Shown here: piece after piece, positions 52,370 to 60,242 of the stretch
Numbering within the stretch: position 1 is the stretch's first letter
Layout: every line of letters begins with the position of its first letter
NCBI GenBank assembly: GCA_009377605.1
Contig: WHTT01000018.1
Location: forward strand, 21,542 to 85,541
Origin: Luteitalea sp.
GTDB taxonomy: Bacteria > Acidobacteriota > Vicinamibacteria > Vicinamibacterales > Vicinamibacteraceae
Length of the DNA: 64,000 nt
Direction of reading: 5' to 3'
Program-made: the position numbers and the translations under genes
Notes under the pieces: model-generated
The model's input: the letters and a program-made list of their open reading frames with translations, nothing else
Database searches by the model: none
Told to the model about the DNA's origin: nothing

Positions 52370-54642
52370 CGTGGCAGCGGCGCGCCCGTTTGGGTCTTGC
52401 GCTGTTTGCGTTGATCTTCGTGATCGTCGTCGTCCTGTCGCTTCGACGACGGCCGACGACGACCGAGAGCGTGCCGAAACGGGAAGACCCGAGGGCCATT
52501 GTCGAGAGCGGGCCTGGTGTCACGCTGAGCACCGAAGGTGCGAAGGAAGATCTCAAGATCGCGTACGAGCGCTGGCTGCAGTACGCCGATGGGACGAGCA
52601 AGCTCTCTGCGATCACAGTGGACCTGCCACCGCGCGACGGCAAGGCGATGACGTTGACCGGCGACGAAGCGCTCATCGAGGCGGAGCCCGCCGAAGCGCA
52701 ACCGCAGGCAGGGCAGGCGGGCCAGTCGACAGCCACGCCGATGTCGACCATCATGCCCGATCGGATGACCGTCCGCGGCAACGTCAAACTCAGGAGCAGC
52801 GATGGCCTTATCGTGAGCGCCGCTGAGGCCATGTACGACAAAGGCACGGAGATCGTGCGGGTCCCAGGCGCGGTGACGTTTACCCGGGGACGCATGTCGG
52901 GCCGGTCCCGAGGGGCCACATACGACAGCAGACGCGACGTACTCTGGCTCCTCGCCGAGCCGCGCATCACGGTGGCGCCGGACCAGCGTGGTGAAGGGGC
53001 ATCGGACATGACGGCCAGCCAGGCGGGATTCGCCCGTCGAGACCGATACGTGCGATTGCTCGACGGGGTGCGCATCGTGCGGGGCGCGCAGATCACGCGG
53101 GCAGACAACAGCACGTTGTTTCTTCAGCCCGAGGCGGACATCGTTCAACGTGCCGAGCTGCGAGGTCACTCGAGCGTGGAGACACCGGATGCGATGCCCG
53201 GAGCGTTGCGGTCGATGTCCGCGGTGAACATCGACCTGGCATACGCGCCGGATGGCCGCGCGCTCCAAGAAGCATCGCTCAGCGGGAACGCTGCGATTCA
53301 GATGGCGGGGCAGCCCGGGGTGGGTGGGCGACGTCTTGCTGGCAACACGCTCAGCCTGGGGTTCGCGCCCGACGGCTCCACGTTGACCACCCTGAATGCC
53401 CGCGACCGCGTGCGCGTCGATCTGCCTGCGCAAGAGTCGACGCCGGCGCGCGTGATCCGCTCGGCGACGCTCGTCGCAACTGGGCCGCCGACCGGTATCA
53501 ACCAGGCTCGCTTCGAGCGAGACGTGGAGTACGTCGAGCGGGAGGCAGTCACACGAGAGGGACAGCCTGCCGCAGACCGAACGGTCACGGCGCGTCGGCT
53601 CGACACGGACACGGCACCCGGCTTCGGCGACATCGAGCGCGCCATGTTCACCGGCAGCGTCACGTTGAAAGAAGGGAACACGCGAGAGGGCAATGCGGAG
53701 CAGGTCGACTACGAGGTCAAGAAGAGCACCGTGGCGCTGTCATCGCCCGGCAAGACTGGCGTCGGCGCACGCGTGAGCGATGAGCGGATCTCGGTCACCG
53801 CGACCACGATCAACACATCGCTCGATGGCGAGACACTCGTGGCCACGGGTGGGGTCCGCAGCGTGCTGAAGGCACGTCGCGAAGGCGCAGAGAAGCGCGG
53901 ACGACCGGTGATGTTCCGAGACAGCGAGCCGGTCAACGTCACGGCCAGTCGGCTCGAGTCGAAGGGAGCGCTTGCCGTCTACACGGGTCAGGCGCGTCTG
54001 TGGCAAGGCGCAACGGCAATCAGCGCCAAAACGTTGACCTTGGATGACGACAGTGGCAATTTGCAGGGCGAGGGAAACGTCGTCTCCACCCTGGAGCTCG
54101 AGCAGGAACCAGCGAGCCCGGCGGCAACCAACGGTAATAGTACCGCTGTACGTAGCGCCGGGCCTTCAGGCCTCGCGAAAGGAACACCGGCAAAGTCGGC
54201 CCCGACGACCATCACGGCGCAAGCGCTCGACTATCAGGAGGCCGATCGTCGCGCGATCTACACTGGAGGGCCTCCGCAGCCGCACCTGGTGGGTCCCGAA
54301 GGAGATCTCCGCGCCGACCGAATCGAGCTGTACTTGGACGAGGAAGGTCGGCAACTCGAACGGCTCGAAGGGTACACCGATGTCTCGCTCAAGACGATTC
54401 CGACCGAGGGCGCGTCGGCTCCTCGCGATGGCGCGGGTGCACGGCTCACGTACTTCGCAGACGAGGAGAAATATGTGATGACGGGTGGTCCGGTCGTGGT
54501 GCTCGAACAGCTGCCCACCGAGTGTCGCGAGACCATCGGCAGCATTTTGACTTTCTATAAAGCGACTGATACCATCCGCATGGACGGCAACGCGGGCAGG
54601 CGTACCCAGACGGTCGCTGGAAAGTGTCCGGAGCGAGAGTAG
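52366..54642 (+). CDS. LptC/LptA-like LPS export fusion protein
   Basis: A 758-aa protein with one N-terminal membrane helix (LGLALFALIFVIVVVLSLRR). A long series of OstA/LptA-type beta strands follows. The first segment (LSTEGAKEDLKIAYERWLQY to MTVRGNVKLRSSDGLIVSAA) is LptC-like. Later segments (MFTGSVTLKEGNTREGNAEQ, LVATGGVRSVLK, LAVYTGQARLWQGATAISAK, AIYTGGPPQPHLVGPEGDLR, YFADEEKYVMTGGPVVVLEQ) are LptA-like. LptC and LptA are normally about 190 and 185 aa and separate, so this looks like a fused or multi-repeat bridge carrying LPS from the LptB2FG complex across the periplasm. lptB follows by 12 nt. Residues about 596-603 come from a REP-A fragment. Confidence 0.82.
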   Translation: MTWQRRARLGLALFALIFVIVVVLSLRRRPTTTESVPKREDPRAIVESGPGVTLSTEGAKEDLKIAYERWLQYADGTSKLSAITVDLPPRDGKAMTLTGDEALIEAEPAEAQPQAGQAGQSTATPMSTIMPDRMTVRGNVKLRSSDGLIVSAAEAMYDKGTEIVRVPGAVTFTRGRMSGRSRGATYDSRRDVLWLLAEPRITVAPDQRGEGASDMTASQAGFARRDRYVRLLDGVRIVRGAQITRADNSTLFLQPEADIVQRAELRGHSSVETPDAMPGALRSMSAVNIDLAYAPDGRALQEASLSGNAAIQMAGQPGVGGRRLAGNTLSLGFAPDGSTLTTLNARDRVRVDLPAQESTPARVIRSATLVATGPPTGINQARFERDVEYVEREAVTREGQPAADRTVTARRLDTDTAPGFGDIERAMFTGSVTLKEGNTREGNAEQVDYEVKKSTVALSSPGKTGVGARVSDERISVTATTINTSLDGETLVATGGVRSVLKARREGAEKRGRPVMFRDSEPVNVTASRLESKGALAVYTGQARLWQGATAISAKTLTLDDDSGNLQGEGNVVSTLELEQEPASPAATNGNSTAVRSAGPSGLAKGTPAKSAPTTITAQALDYQEADRRAIYTGGPPQPHLVGPEGDLRADRIELYLDEEGRQLERLEGYTDVSLKTIPTEGASAPRDGAGARLTYFADEEKYVMTGGPVVVLEQLPTECRETIGSILTFYKATDTIRMDGNAGRRTQTVAGKCPERE
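54151..54173 (+). repeat. Half REP-A fragment inside the LptC/LptA gene
   Basis: CGTAGCGCCGGGCCTTCAGG and three more bases match the outer border and centre of the REP-A arm, with only one arm present. It is translated in frame within an Ala/Ser/Gly-rich linker between two OstA-like segments. Confidence 0.6.
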
Positions 54643-54654
54643 GCAACGGTCGTC

Positions 54655-55380
54655 ATGCCGACGCTCCAGACAACTGGGCTCACCAAATCGTACGGCGGTC
54701 GAACGGTCGTACGGAATGTGAGCCTCGAAGTTCACTCGGGCGAAGTCGTGGGGCTGCTTGGGCCGAATGGCGCGGGCAAGACGACCACCTTCTATATGGT
54801 GGTGGGCTTGACGGCGCCGGACCGTGGTCGGGTTGAGCTCGACGGGACCGACGTTACGCACGATCCCATGTACGTGCGAGCGCGGAAGGGGATCGCGTAC
54901 CTCCCCCAGGAGCCGTCGGTCTTCCGTGGCCTGACGGTCGAGCAGAACATCGCCGCGATTCTCGAGACCCTGGATCTGGATCGCGCGACACGCCGAGCAC
55001 GGCTGCGAGATCTGCTGGCCGAACTCAACTTGCTCCCGCTCGCCCGCTCGCGAGCCTATACGTTGTCTGGCGGCGAGCGCCGCCGAGTCGAGATTACGCG
55101 AGCGCTGGTCAACTCGCCCAAGTTCATCCTGCTCGACGAGCCGTTTGCCGGCATCGATCCGATCGCGGTCGCAGACATTCAGAAGATCATCTTTCATCTG
55201 AAGTCGCGCGGTATCGGTGTACTCATCACCGATCACAACGTCCGGGAAACGCTCAAGATCACCGATCGCGCGCATATCGTGCACGAAGGGGTGATCTTTC
55301 GCAGTGGAACACCCGCCGAGCTTGCGGCCGACGAGGACGTCAGGCGCATTTATCTCGGATCGGAGTTCCGGTTGGACTAG
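54655..55380 (+). CDS. lptB: LPS export ABC transporter ATP-binding protein
   Basis: The ATPase powering extraction of LPS from the inner membrane. It is 241 aa, with the usual ABC motifs: Walker [17 protein letters not shown]-loop [12 protein letters not shown], signature [15 protein letters not shown], Walker [14 protein letters not shown], and H-loop [22 protein letters not shown] and DHNVRETL are characteristic of LptB. The ATG at 54655 is 12 nt after the LptC/LptA-like gene. The order lptC/A-lptB-rpoN-hpf is a widely conserved bacterial block. LptF and LptG are not in the window. Confidence 0.96.
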   Translation: MPTLQTTGLTKSYGGRTVVRNVSLEVHSGEVVGLLGPNGAGKTTTFYMVVGLTAPDRGRVELDGTDVTHDPMYVRARKGIAYLPQEPSVFRGLTVEQNIAAILETLDLDRATRRARLRDLLAELNLLPLARSRAYTLSGGERRRVEITRALVNSPKFILLDEPFAGIDPIAVADIQKIIFHLKSRGIGVLITDHNVRETLKITDRAHIVHEGVIFRSGTPAELAADEDVRRIYLGSEFRLD

Positions 55381-55417
55381 GATAGAAGGTCAGAGGTCAC
55401 CCCGGTAGTTCGTTGCT

Positions 55418-56854
55418 ATGGCCCTCCAGCAGAAGCTACACACCCGACTGCAGCAGAAGCTGATTCTCACGCCGTCGCTGCAGCAGGCGATCAAGCTCCT
55501 GCCGCTCTCCACCCTGGAGCTGGCAGACATGATCACCCAGGAGCTGGTGGAGAATCCTCTGCTCGAGGAAGTCCCCGTCGAAGACGCTCAACGAACCGAC
55601 GCACAGACGCAGGCCCAGACGGAAGAAGAGGCGCCGCCAGCGGCCAAAGAGGATCGATTCGAGAGTTGGGACGAGCAGGATTACGCGTACTTCTTCGGCG
55701 ACTATCTCGACGAGGGCTACCGGCCCCGCATGCCGCAGGAAGTCAAGGAGCTGCCGCCCATCGAGAACACGCTCTCGATGCCCAGCTCGCTCTCGGATCA
55801 CCTCATGTGGCAGCTCTCGCTGCAAACCGACGACGCGGTGCCACGCGAGATCGGCACGGCCATCATCGGCAATCTCAACGACGATGGGTATCTGGTAGCA
55901 TCGGTCGACGAGATCGCGCAGATGGGCACTTGGCCGATCGCCGATGTAGAGCGGTCACTCGCACTCGTGCAGCAGTTCGATCCGATCGGCGTCGCGGCGC
56001 GCGATCTGCAGGAGTGCCTACTCCTACAAATTCGTTATCTCGGGCTCACCGGCTCACCGGCGGAAAAGATCGTCGTCGAGCACCTGCGGCTGCTGCAAAA
56101 CCATCAAGTGCCGGAGCTGGCGCGCCGCATGGGCATGCCGATCGAAGAGCTCAAGACGCACATCGAGATCGTCCGTCGGCTGGATCCAAAGCCGGGGAGC
56201 CGTTACAATCCGTCGCCTTCGCAGTACGTCACCCCGGATGTGTACATCGCCAAGGTCGATGACCAATACGTCGCGCTCCTCAACGACGACAGCTTGCCGC
56301 AGCTACGCATCAGCCCTACCTATCGACGCCTGCTCGAGAAGGGGGGCGAGAACACCGAAGAGACGCGGCAATACGTCAAGGAAAAGTTCCGCTCCGCGCT
56401 CTGGTTGATCAAGTCGATCGACCAGCGTCAGAAGACCATTCACAAGGTCGCCACGAGCATCATCAACTTCCAGCGCGAGTTCCTCGACCACGGGATCGAG
56501 ACCTTGCGCCCCCTCGTCCTACGAGATGTCGCCAACGACATCGGCATGCACGAGTCGACCGTCAGCCGTGTGGTGAACAACAAGTACATGCACACCCCGC
56601 AAGGGGTGTTCGAAATGAAGTACTTCTTCCACAGCGGCATCAGCAGCTCGTACGGCGACCACGTCTCATCGGTCGCCATCAAGCAGCGGATCCGGAAGAT
56701 CATCGAGAACGAAGATGGTGCCAAGCCGCTCAGCGATTCGAAGATCGTGAGCATCCTGCAGCACGAAGGCTTGCACCTCGCGCGACGGACCATCGCCAAG
56801 TACCGCGAGGAGCTGAAGATTCCGACGTCCAATCAGCGAAAGCTGCTGTACTGA
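55418..56854 (+). CDS. rpoN: RNA polymerase sigma-54 factor
   Basis: It directs RNA polymerase to -24/-12 promoters, which need an AAA+ activator. It is 478 aa. Region I is Gln/Leu rich (QQKLHTRLQQKLILTPSLQQ then AIKLLPLSTLELADMI). Region II is acidic (AQTEEEAPPAAKEDRFESWD). The core-binding domain follows. The DNA-binding part has the HTH VANDIGMHESTVSRVVNNKY and the RpoN box ARRTIAKYREEL close to the C-terminus. Its position after lptB and before hpf is conserved. No sigma-54 activator is encoded in the window. Confidence 0.97.
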   Translation: MALQQKLHTRLQQKLILTPSLQQAIKLLPLSTLELADMITQELVENPLLEEVPVEDAQRTDAQTQAQTEEEAPPAAKEDRFESWDEQDYAYFFGDYLDEGYRPRMPQEVKELPPIENTLSMPSSLSDHLMWQLSLQTDDAVPREIGTAIIGNLNDDGYLVASVDEIAQMGTWPIADVERSLALVQQFDPIGVAARDLQECLLLQIRYLGLTGSPAEKIVVEHLRLLQNHQVPELARRMGMPIEELKTHIEIVRRLDPKPGSRYNPSPSQYVTPDVYIAKVDDQYVALLNDDSLPQLRISPTYRRLLEKGGENTEETRQYVKEKFRSALWLIKSIDQRQKTIHKVATSIINFQREFLDHGIETLRPLVLRDVANDIGMHESTVSRVVNNKYMHTPQGVFEMKYFFHSGISSSYGDHVSSVAIKQRIRKIIENEDGAKPLSDSKIVSILQHEGLHLARRTIAKYREELKIPTSNQRKLLY

Positions 56855-56887
56855 GGAAACAGGGGGCCACCCCCCTTGTCCACTGCC

Positions 56888-57424
56888 ATGCGTGTCGCGC
56901 TCACCGGTCGCAACGTCGAGATCACGCCGAGCCTGCGCCAGCTGGTCGGCCGGCGGCTCACGCGTCTCGAACGACTCCTCAATGACAACGCTCTCTCGGC
57001 CCAGGTCGTCCTGACGCGTGAGAAGCATCGTCACGTCACCGACATCATCGTCCATACCCGTGGGGATCACATCCTCAAGGGGCTCGGCAACGACGGCACC
57101 TGGCCGCAGTCGGTCGGTGTCGCGGTCGAGAAGGTGATGCAGCAAGCCCATAAGGTCAAGGAGCGATGGGAGGACCGGAAGCGCCGCGCCCGAGGCGGCC
57201 GCACCGTGACCCCTGCCGTCGCACGGCCGGAGGAGGCACCGTCGCAGGGGCCGCATATCGTCCGCGCCAGACGATACGCCGTCAAGCCCATGCGCATCGA
57301 AGATGCGGCACTGGCGGTTGCCGTCGACACGAATGCGTTCTTGGTGTTCCGTAATGCCGAGACCGATGAGGTCACGATCCTCTACCGGCGGAAGGATGGG
57401 CATCTCGGGCTCATCGAGCCTTAG
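56888..57424 (+). CDS. hpf: Ribosome hibernation promoting factor, long form
   Basis: It binds the 30S decoding region and, in the long form, dimerises ribosomes to 100S in stationary phase. It is 178 aa. The N-terminal S30AE domain spans about residues 1-100 (MRVALTGRNVEITPSLRQLV, TDIIVHTRGDHILKGLG). A charged linker (KERWEDRKRRARGGR) follows. The C-terminal dimerisation domain is about 120-178 (ARRYAVKPMRIEDAALAVAV, FLVFRNAETDEVTILYRRKD). The ATG at 56888 is preferred; a TTG four codons earlier has no better ribosome site. A short GGGGG/CCCCC hairpin separates it from rpoN. Confidence 0.94.
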   Translation: MRVALTGRNVEITPSLRQLVGRRLTRLERLLNDNALSAQVVLTREKHRHVTDIIVHTRGDHILKGLGNDGTWPQSVGVAVEKVMQQAHKVKERWEDRKRRARGGRTVTPAVARPEEAPSQGPHIVRARRYAVKPMRIEDAALAVAVDTNAFLVFRNAETDEVTILYRRKDGHLGLIEP

Positions 57425-57449
57425 GCCAGAGCTCGCTTGAACGGTCAGT

Positions 57450-57511
57450 CGTAGCGCAGGCCTTTAGGCCTGCCTGCGTCGCTGTTGGCAGGCCTAAAGG
57501 CCTGCGCTACG
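57450..57511. repeat. REP-A element, perfect 25-bp inverted arms
   Basis: The arms 57450-57474 and 57487-57511 are identical to the copies at 49264 and 63008. The spacer is 12 nt. It fills most of the hpf-hprK gap and ends 14 nt before the hprK ATG. Confidence 0.92.
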
Positions 57512-57525
57512 TGGCACTGGCACTT

Positions 57526-58500
57526 ATGGAATCCCTGACCGTGCGTGCGCTGCTCGAGCTGAGCGCCGGAATTCCGCTTGCCGATCTCACGCTTGTTGCC
57601 GGCGGTCGCGGGTTGGACCGCCAGATCACCGACATACCAATCCAGAAGACCGGCTTGGCGCTCGCCGGGCTTCACGAATACCTGGAGCCAGGCCGCGTGC
57701 TCGTGCTTGGCGCGAGTGAGATTCGCTACTTGGAGCTTCTTGCAGACGACGCGCGCCGGGAAGCGCTCGAGCGAGCGTTTGCGCAGAGCCTGCCGTGTGT
57801 GCTCGTCACGGCAGGCTTGGCCGCCAGCGACGACCTCCGCGCCGCTGCGGACGTTGCCGGTGTTCCACTTCTGACCACCCTTCGCCCCACCGCTGAGGTG
57901 CTCGTCACGCTGACCAGCTGGCTCGACGATCAGCTTGCGCCGAGCACGATCGTGCACGGTGTGCTGCTCGACATCCTCGGCTTGGGCGTCTTCGTCATTG
58001 GGCAAAGCGGCGTCGGGAAGAGCGAGTGTGCGCTCGACCTGGTTGGGCGCGGTCACCGACTGGTGGCCGACGATGCCGTTCAAGTCCGGCGCCGCGCGGA
58101 ATCGGTGGTGATCGGCACGTGCCCGGCACCGACACGGCACCACATGGAGGTGCGCGGCCTCGGCATCATCAACGTTCGCGACCTCTTCGGCGCCGCGGCA
58201 ACACGCCCTTCCAAGCGCGTCGAGCTCATCGTCCAGCTCGAGCGATGGGATCCAACCAGCGATTACGAGCGCCTCGGTCTCGAAGAGCTCACGATGGACT
58301 TACTCGGCGTGCCCATCTCCTTCGTGCGGATCCCGGTGGCACCCGGCCGTAATATCGCCATTCTCGTGGAGGTGGCGGCACGCAATCATCTCGTCAAGGA
58401 TTCCGGTCGCTCGAGCGCACGCCGCTTGGTCGCGCGGCTCGACCGTGTGCTGCACGGGGGAGACCGCGCGGAGGATGCTCCGACGGAGGACGAGCGGTGA
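57526..58500 (+). CDS. hprK: HPr kinase/phosphorylase
   Basis: It phosphorylates and dephosphorylates HPr on the regulatory serine. It is 324 aa from the ATG at 57526; the GTG five codons upstream lies at the edge of the REP element. The N-terminal domain binds no nucleotide. The C-terminal kinase domain has the P-loop FVIGQSGVGKSECALDLVG, the acid pair ADDAVQVRR and the family signature MEVRGLGIINVRDLFGA. Its substrate HPr is encoded 1.5 kb downstream at 59964 and keeps the Ser46 region. Its TGA overlaps the rapZ GTG (GTGA). Confidence 0.95.
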   Translation: MESLTVRALLELSAGIPLADLTLVAGGRGLDRQITDIPIQKTGLALAGLHEYLEPGRVLVLGASEIRYLELLADDARREALERAFAQSLPCVLVTAGLAASDDLRAAADVAGVPLLTTLRPTAEVLVTLTSWLDDQLAPSTIVHGVLLDILGLGVFVIGQSGVGKSECALDLVGRGHRLVADDAVQVRRRAESVVIGTCPAPTRHHMEVRGLGIINVRDLFGAAATRPSKRVELIVQLERWDPTSDYERLGLEELTMDLLGVPISFVRIPVAPGRNIAILVEVAARNHLVKDSGRSSARRLVARLDRVLHGGDRAEDAPTEDER

Positions 58501-59507
58501 GATCTCGGAATCCAGGTAGGGCGCGTCAGCCTCCCGCGTCGTCACGGCCGCCTCGGCGAGGCGGCCCTACCGAGAGCGTTAGGGGCGCGCGGGGGAGGAC
58601 GCGAGGACCTCGGTCGAAGCAAGGCGACGCTTCGCCACCCACCAGCAACTTCATCGTTCTCACCGGTCTCTCGGGAGCGGGGAAGTCTCAAGCGATTCGC
58701 GCCCTCGAAGATCTCGGCTATTTCTGCGTCGACAATCTGCCAATCGACCTCATGCCGACCTTTGCCGAGCTGATGCGCCGGGGGCGCCCCGAATTGCCCC
58801 GCGCCGCAGTGGTCGTCGACGTGCGCGAGGGAGCGTTTCTCGAGCGACTGCCGCGTGTTTATCGCCAGCTGCAGCGTCTGCCAGGGCTGTCACCACTGCT
58901 CATCTTTCTCGAGGCGTCCGACGCGACACTCGTGCGCCGATTCAGTGAGACGCGGCGGCCACATCCGCTCGACCCGCAGCGTCCGGTTGCAGATGCGATC
59001 CGCCGCGAGCGCCAGAGCCTCGCAAAGATCCGGCGCATGGCTGACGAGATCATCGATACGAGCGATACGACGGTCCACGAGCTACGGCATGCCTTCATGT
59101 CGACCGCGCGTGATCCAGCATCGGTCGGCGGCCCGCTGGTCACGCTCGTGAGCTTTGGCTTCAAGCATGGCGTGCCGCTCGACGCCGACTTGGTCTTCGA
59201 CGTCAGGTTCCTCCCGAACCCACATTTTGTTCCGGCTCTGCGCGACCACACGGGCCGCGAGCGGAGTGTTCGCGAATATCTGGACGGGTATCCGGAGACG
59301 GCCGAATTCCTGGAGCGCGTGACCAGCTTGTTGGAGTTCCTGTTGCCGCGCTATGCCCGTGAGGGCAAGAGCTATGTCACGATTGGCATTGGTTGCACTG
59401 GCGGCAAGCACCGCTCGGTTGCCATGGCAGAGGCGCTCAAGGCGTCTCTCCGCAACGTCGAAGGCATGCGGCTTCGCGTTAGGCACCGGGATATTGCCGC
59501 GGAGTAG
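58497..59507 (+). CDS. rapZ: RNase adapter / nucleotide-binding protein RapZ with repeat-encoded N-terminus
   Basis: A 336-aa P-loop protein; in E. coli RapZ binds GlmZ RNA and UDP-sugars. The P-loop TGLSGAGKSQAIRALEDLGY lies at residues 57-64, about 49 residues later than in E. coli. The C-terminal signature GIGCTGGKHRSVAMAEAL and the GFKHGVP region are intact. The only usable start is the GTG at 58497 overlapping the hprK stop. No ATG, GTG or TTG occurs in frame between it and the P-loop. Residues 7-25 (GRARQPPASSRPPRRGGPT) are encoded by the REP-B palindrome at 58515-58571. The Arg/Pro/Gly-rich tail is probably disordered. Confidence 0.92.
   Translation: MRSRNPGRARQPPASSRPPRRGGPTESVRGARGRTRGPRSKQGDASPPTSNFIVLTGLSGAGKSQAIRALEDLGYFCVDNLPIDLMPTFAELMRRGRPELPRAAVVVDVREGAFLERLPRVYRQLQRLPGLSPLLIFLEASDATLVRRFSETRRPHPLDPQRPVADAIRRERQSLAKIRRMADEIIDTSDTTVHELRHAFMSTARDPASVGGPLVTLVSFGFKHGVPLDADLVFDVRFLPNPHFVPALRDHTGRERSVREYLDGYPETAEFLERVTSLLEFLLPRYAREGKSYVTIGIGCTGGKHRSVAMAEALKASLRNVEGMRLRVRHRDIAAE
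58515..58571 (+). repeat. REP-B element inside the rapZ 5' coding region
   Basis: It begins GGTAGGGCGCGTCAGCCTCC like the element at 18889. It contains the perfect palindrome GGCCGCCTCG-G-CGAGGCGGCC (58546-58566) and ends CCTACC. It lies wholly within the translated 5' part of rapZ. A GGTAGGGCGCGC fragment recurs just after the rapZ stop near 59513. Confidence 0.85.
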
Positions 59508-59526
59508 GGAGGTAGGGCGCGCTGCC

Positions 59527-59967
59527 ATGAGCACAGAGACCGACCAAGCGCCACTCATTGGCGTCGTAGTGGTGACCCACGGGCAGCTCGCCACCGAGCT
59601 CGTGAACGCTGCGGAAATGATCACCGGTGAGCTCCCGCAGGTCGGAGCCGTCTCGATTGGGTGGCACGATGATGTGGAAGCGGCGCGCGAGGAGCTGGCG
59701 GAGGCCACACGTCGCGTCGCGTCGCCGTCGGGCGTGCTCATCCTGACCGACATGTTCGGAGGGACACCGTCGAACCTTGGCATCTCGTTCCTGGAAGCGG
59801 GTCAAGTGGAGGTCGTGACCGGCGTGAACCTCCCAATGGTCATCAAGGTCGTGAGCTTGCGGACTTCATCGGATCTGCTGAGCGTGGCGCGGCAGGTGCG
59901 CGAGCACGCGCGCGAAGCGATCTGGGTGGCATCCGATCTGGTGCGAAAGGACGATGCGACCGCATGA
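59527..59967 (+). CDS. PTS EIIA component, mannose family
   Basis: A 146-aa EIIA(Man)-type phosphocarrier. The phospho-accepting His is in GVVVVTHGQLATELVNAAEM. GVLILTDMFGGTPSNLGISF is the typical second block. No EIIB, EIIC or EIID is present, so it is probably regulatory, receiving phosphate from HPr. The ATG at 59527 is preceded by GGGAGG, a little far at 12 nt. It overlaps the HPr gene by 4 nt. Its family, mannose rather than the nitrogen-type PtsN, is the usual one next to hprK-rapZ outside the gamma-proteobacteria. Confidence 0.9.
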   Translation: MSTETDQAPLIGVVVVTHGQLATELVNAAEMITGELPQVGAVSIGWHDDVEAAREELAEATRRVASPSGVLILTDMFGGTPSNLGISFLEAGQVEVVTGVNLPMVIKVVSLRTSSDLLSVARQVREHAREAIWVASDLVRKDDATA

Positions 59968-60242
59968 TGTCGCGAGAGGTCACCATCGTCAACTCCTTGG
60001 GGCTCCATGCGCGCGCGGCGGCACGCTTCGTGCGCCTCGCCAGTGAGTTTGCCGCCGACGTGAAGGTCACGCGGGGCAGTCGCACCCTGAACGGGAAGAG
60101 CATCATGGGCCTGCTGTTACTCGGTGCCGCCTGTGGCACCACCATGACGATCTCAGCCGACGGTGTCGATGAGACCGACGCTATCGATCGATTGAGCGCC
60201 CTTGTGGCAGCTGGATTCGGAGAAGACACATGCTCCAACTGA
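59964..60242 (+). CDS. ptsH: Phosphocarrier protein HPr
   Basis: A 92-aa HPr. It passes phosphate from EI (His in NSLGLHARAAARFVRLAS) to EIIA and can be phosphorylated on Ser in LNGKSIMGLLLLGAA by HPr kinase. Both sites are intact. The start is ATGATG at 59964, overlapping the EIIA stop. The EI gene starts inside its last codons, 13 nt before the stop. Confidence 0.95.
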   Translation: MMSREVTIVNSLGLHARAAARFVRLASEFAADVKVTRGSRTLNGKSIMGLLLLGAACGTTMTISADGVDETDAIDRLSALVAAGFGEDTCSN

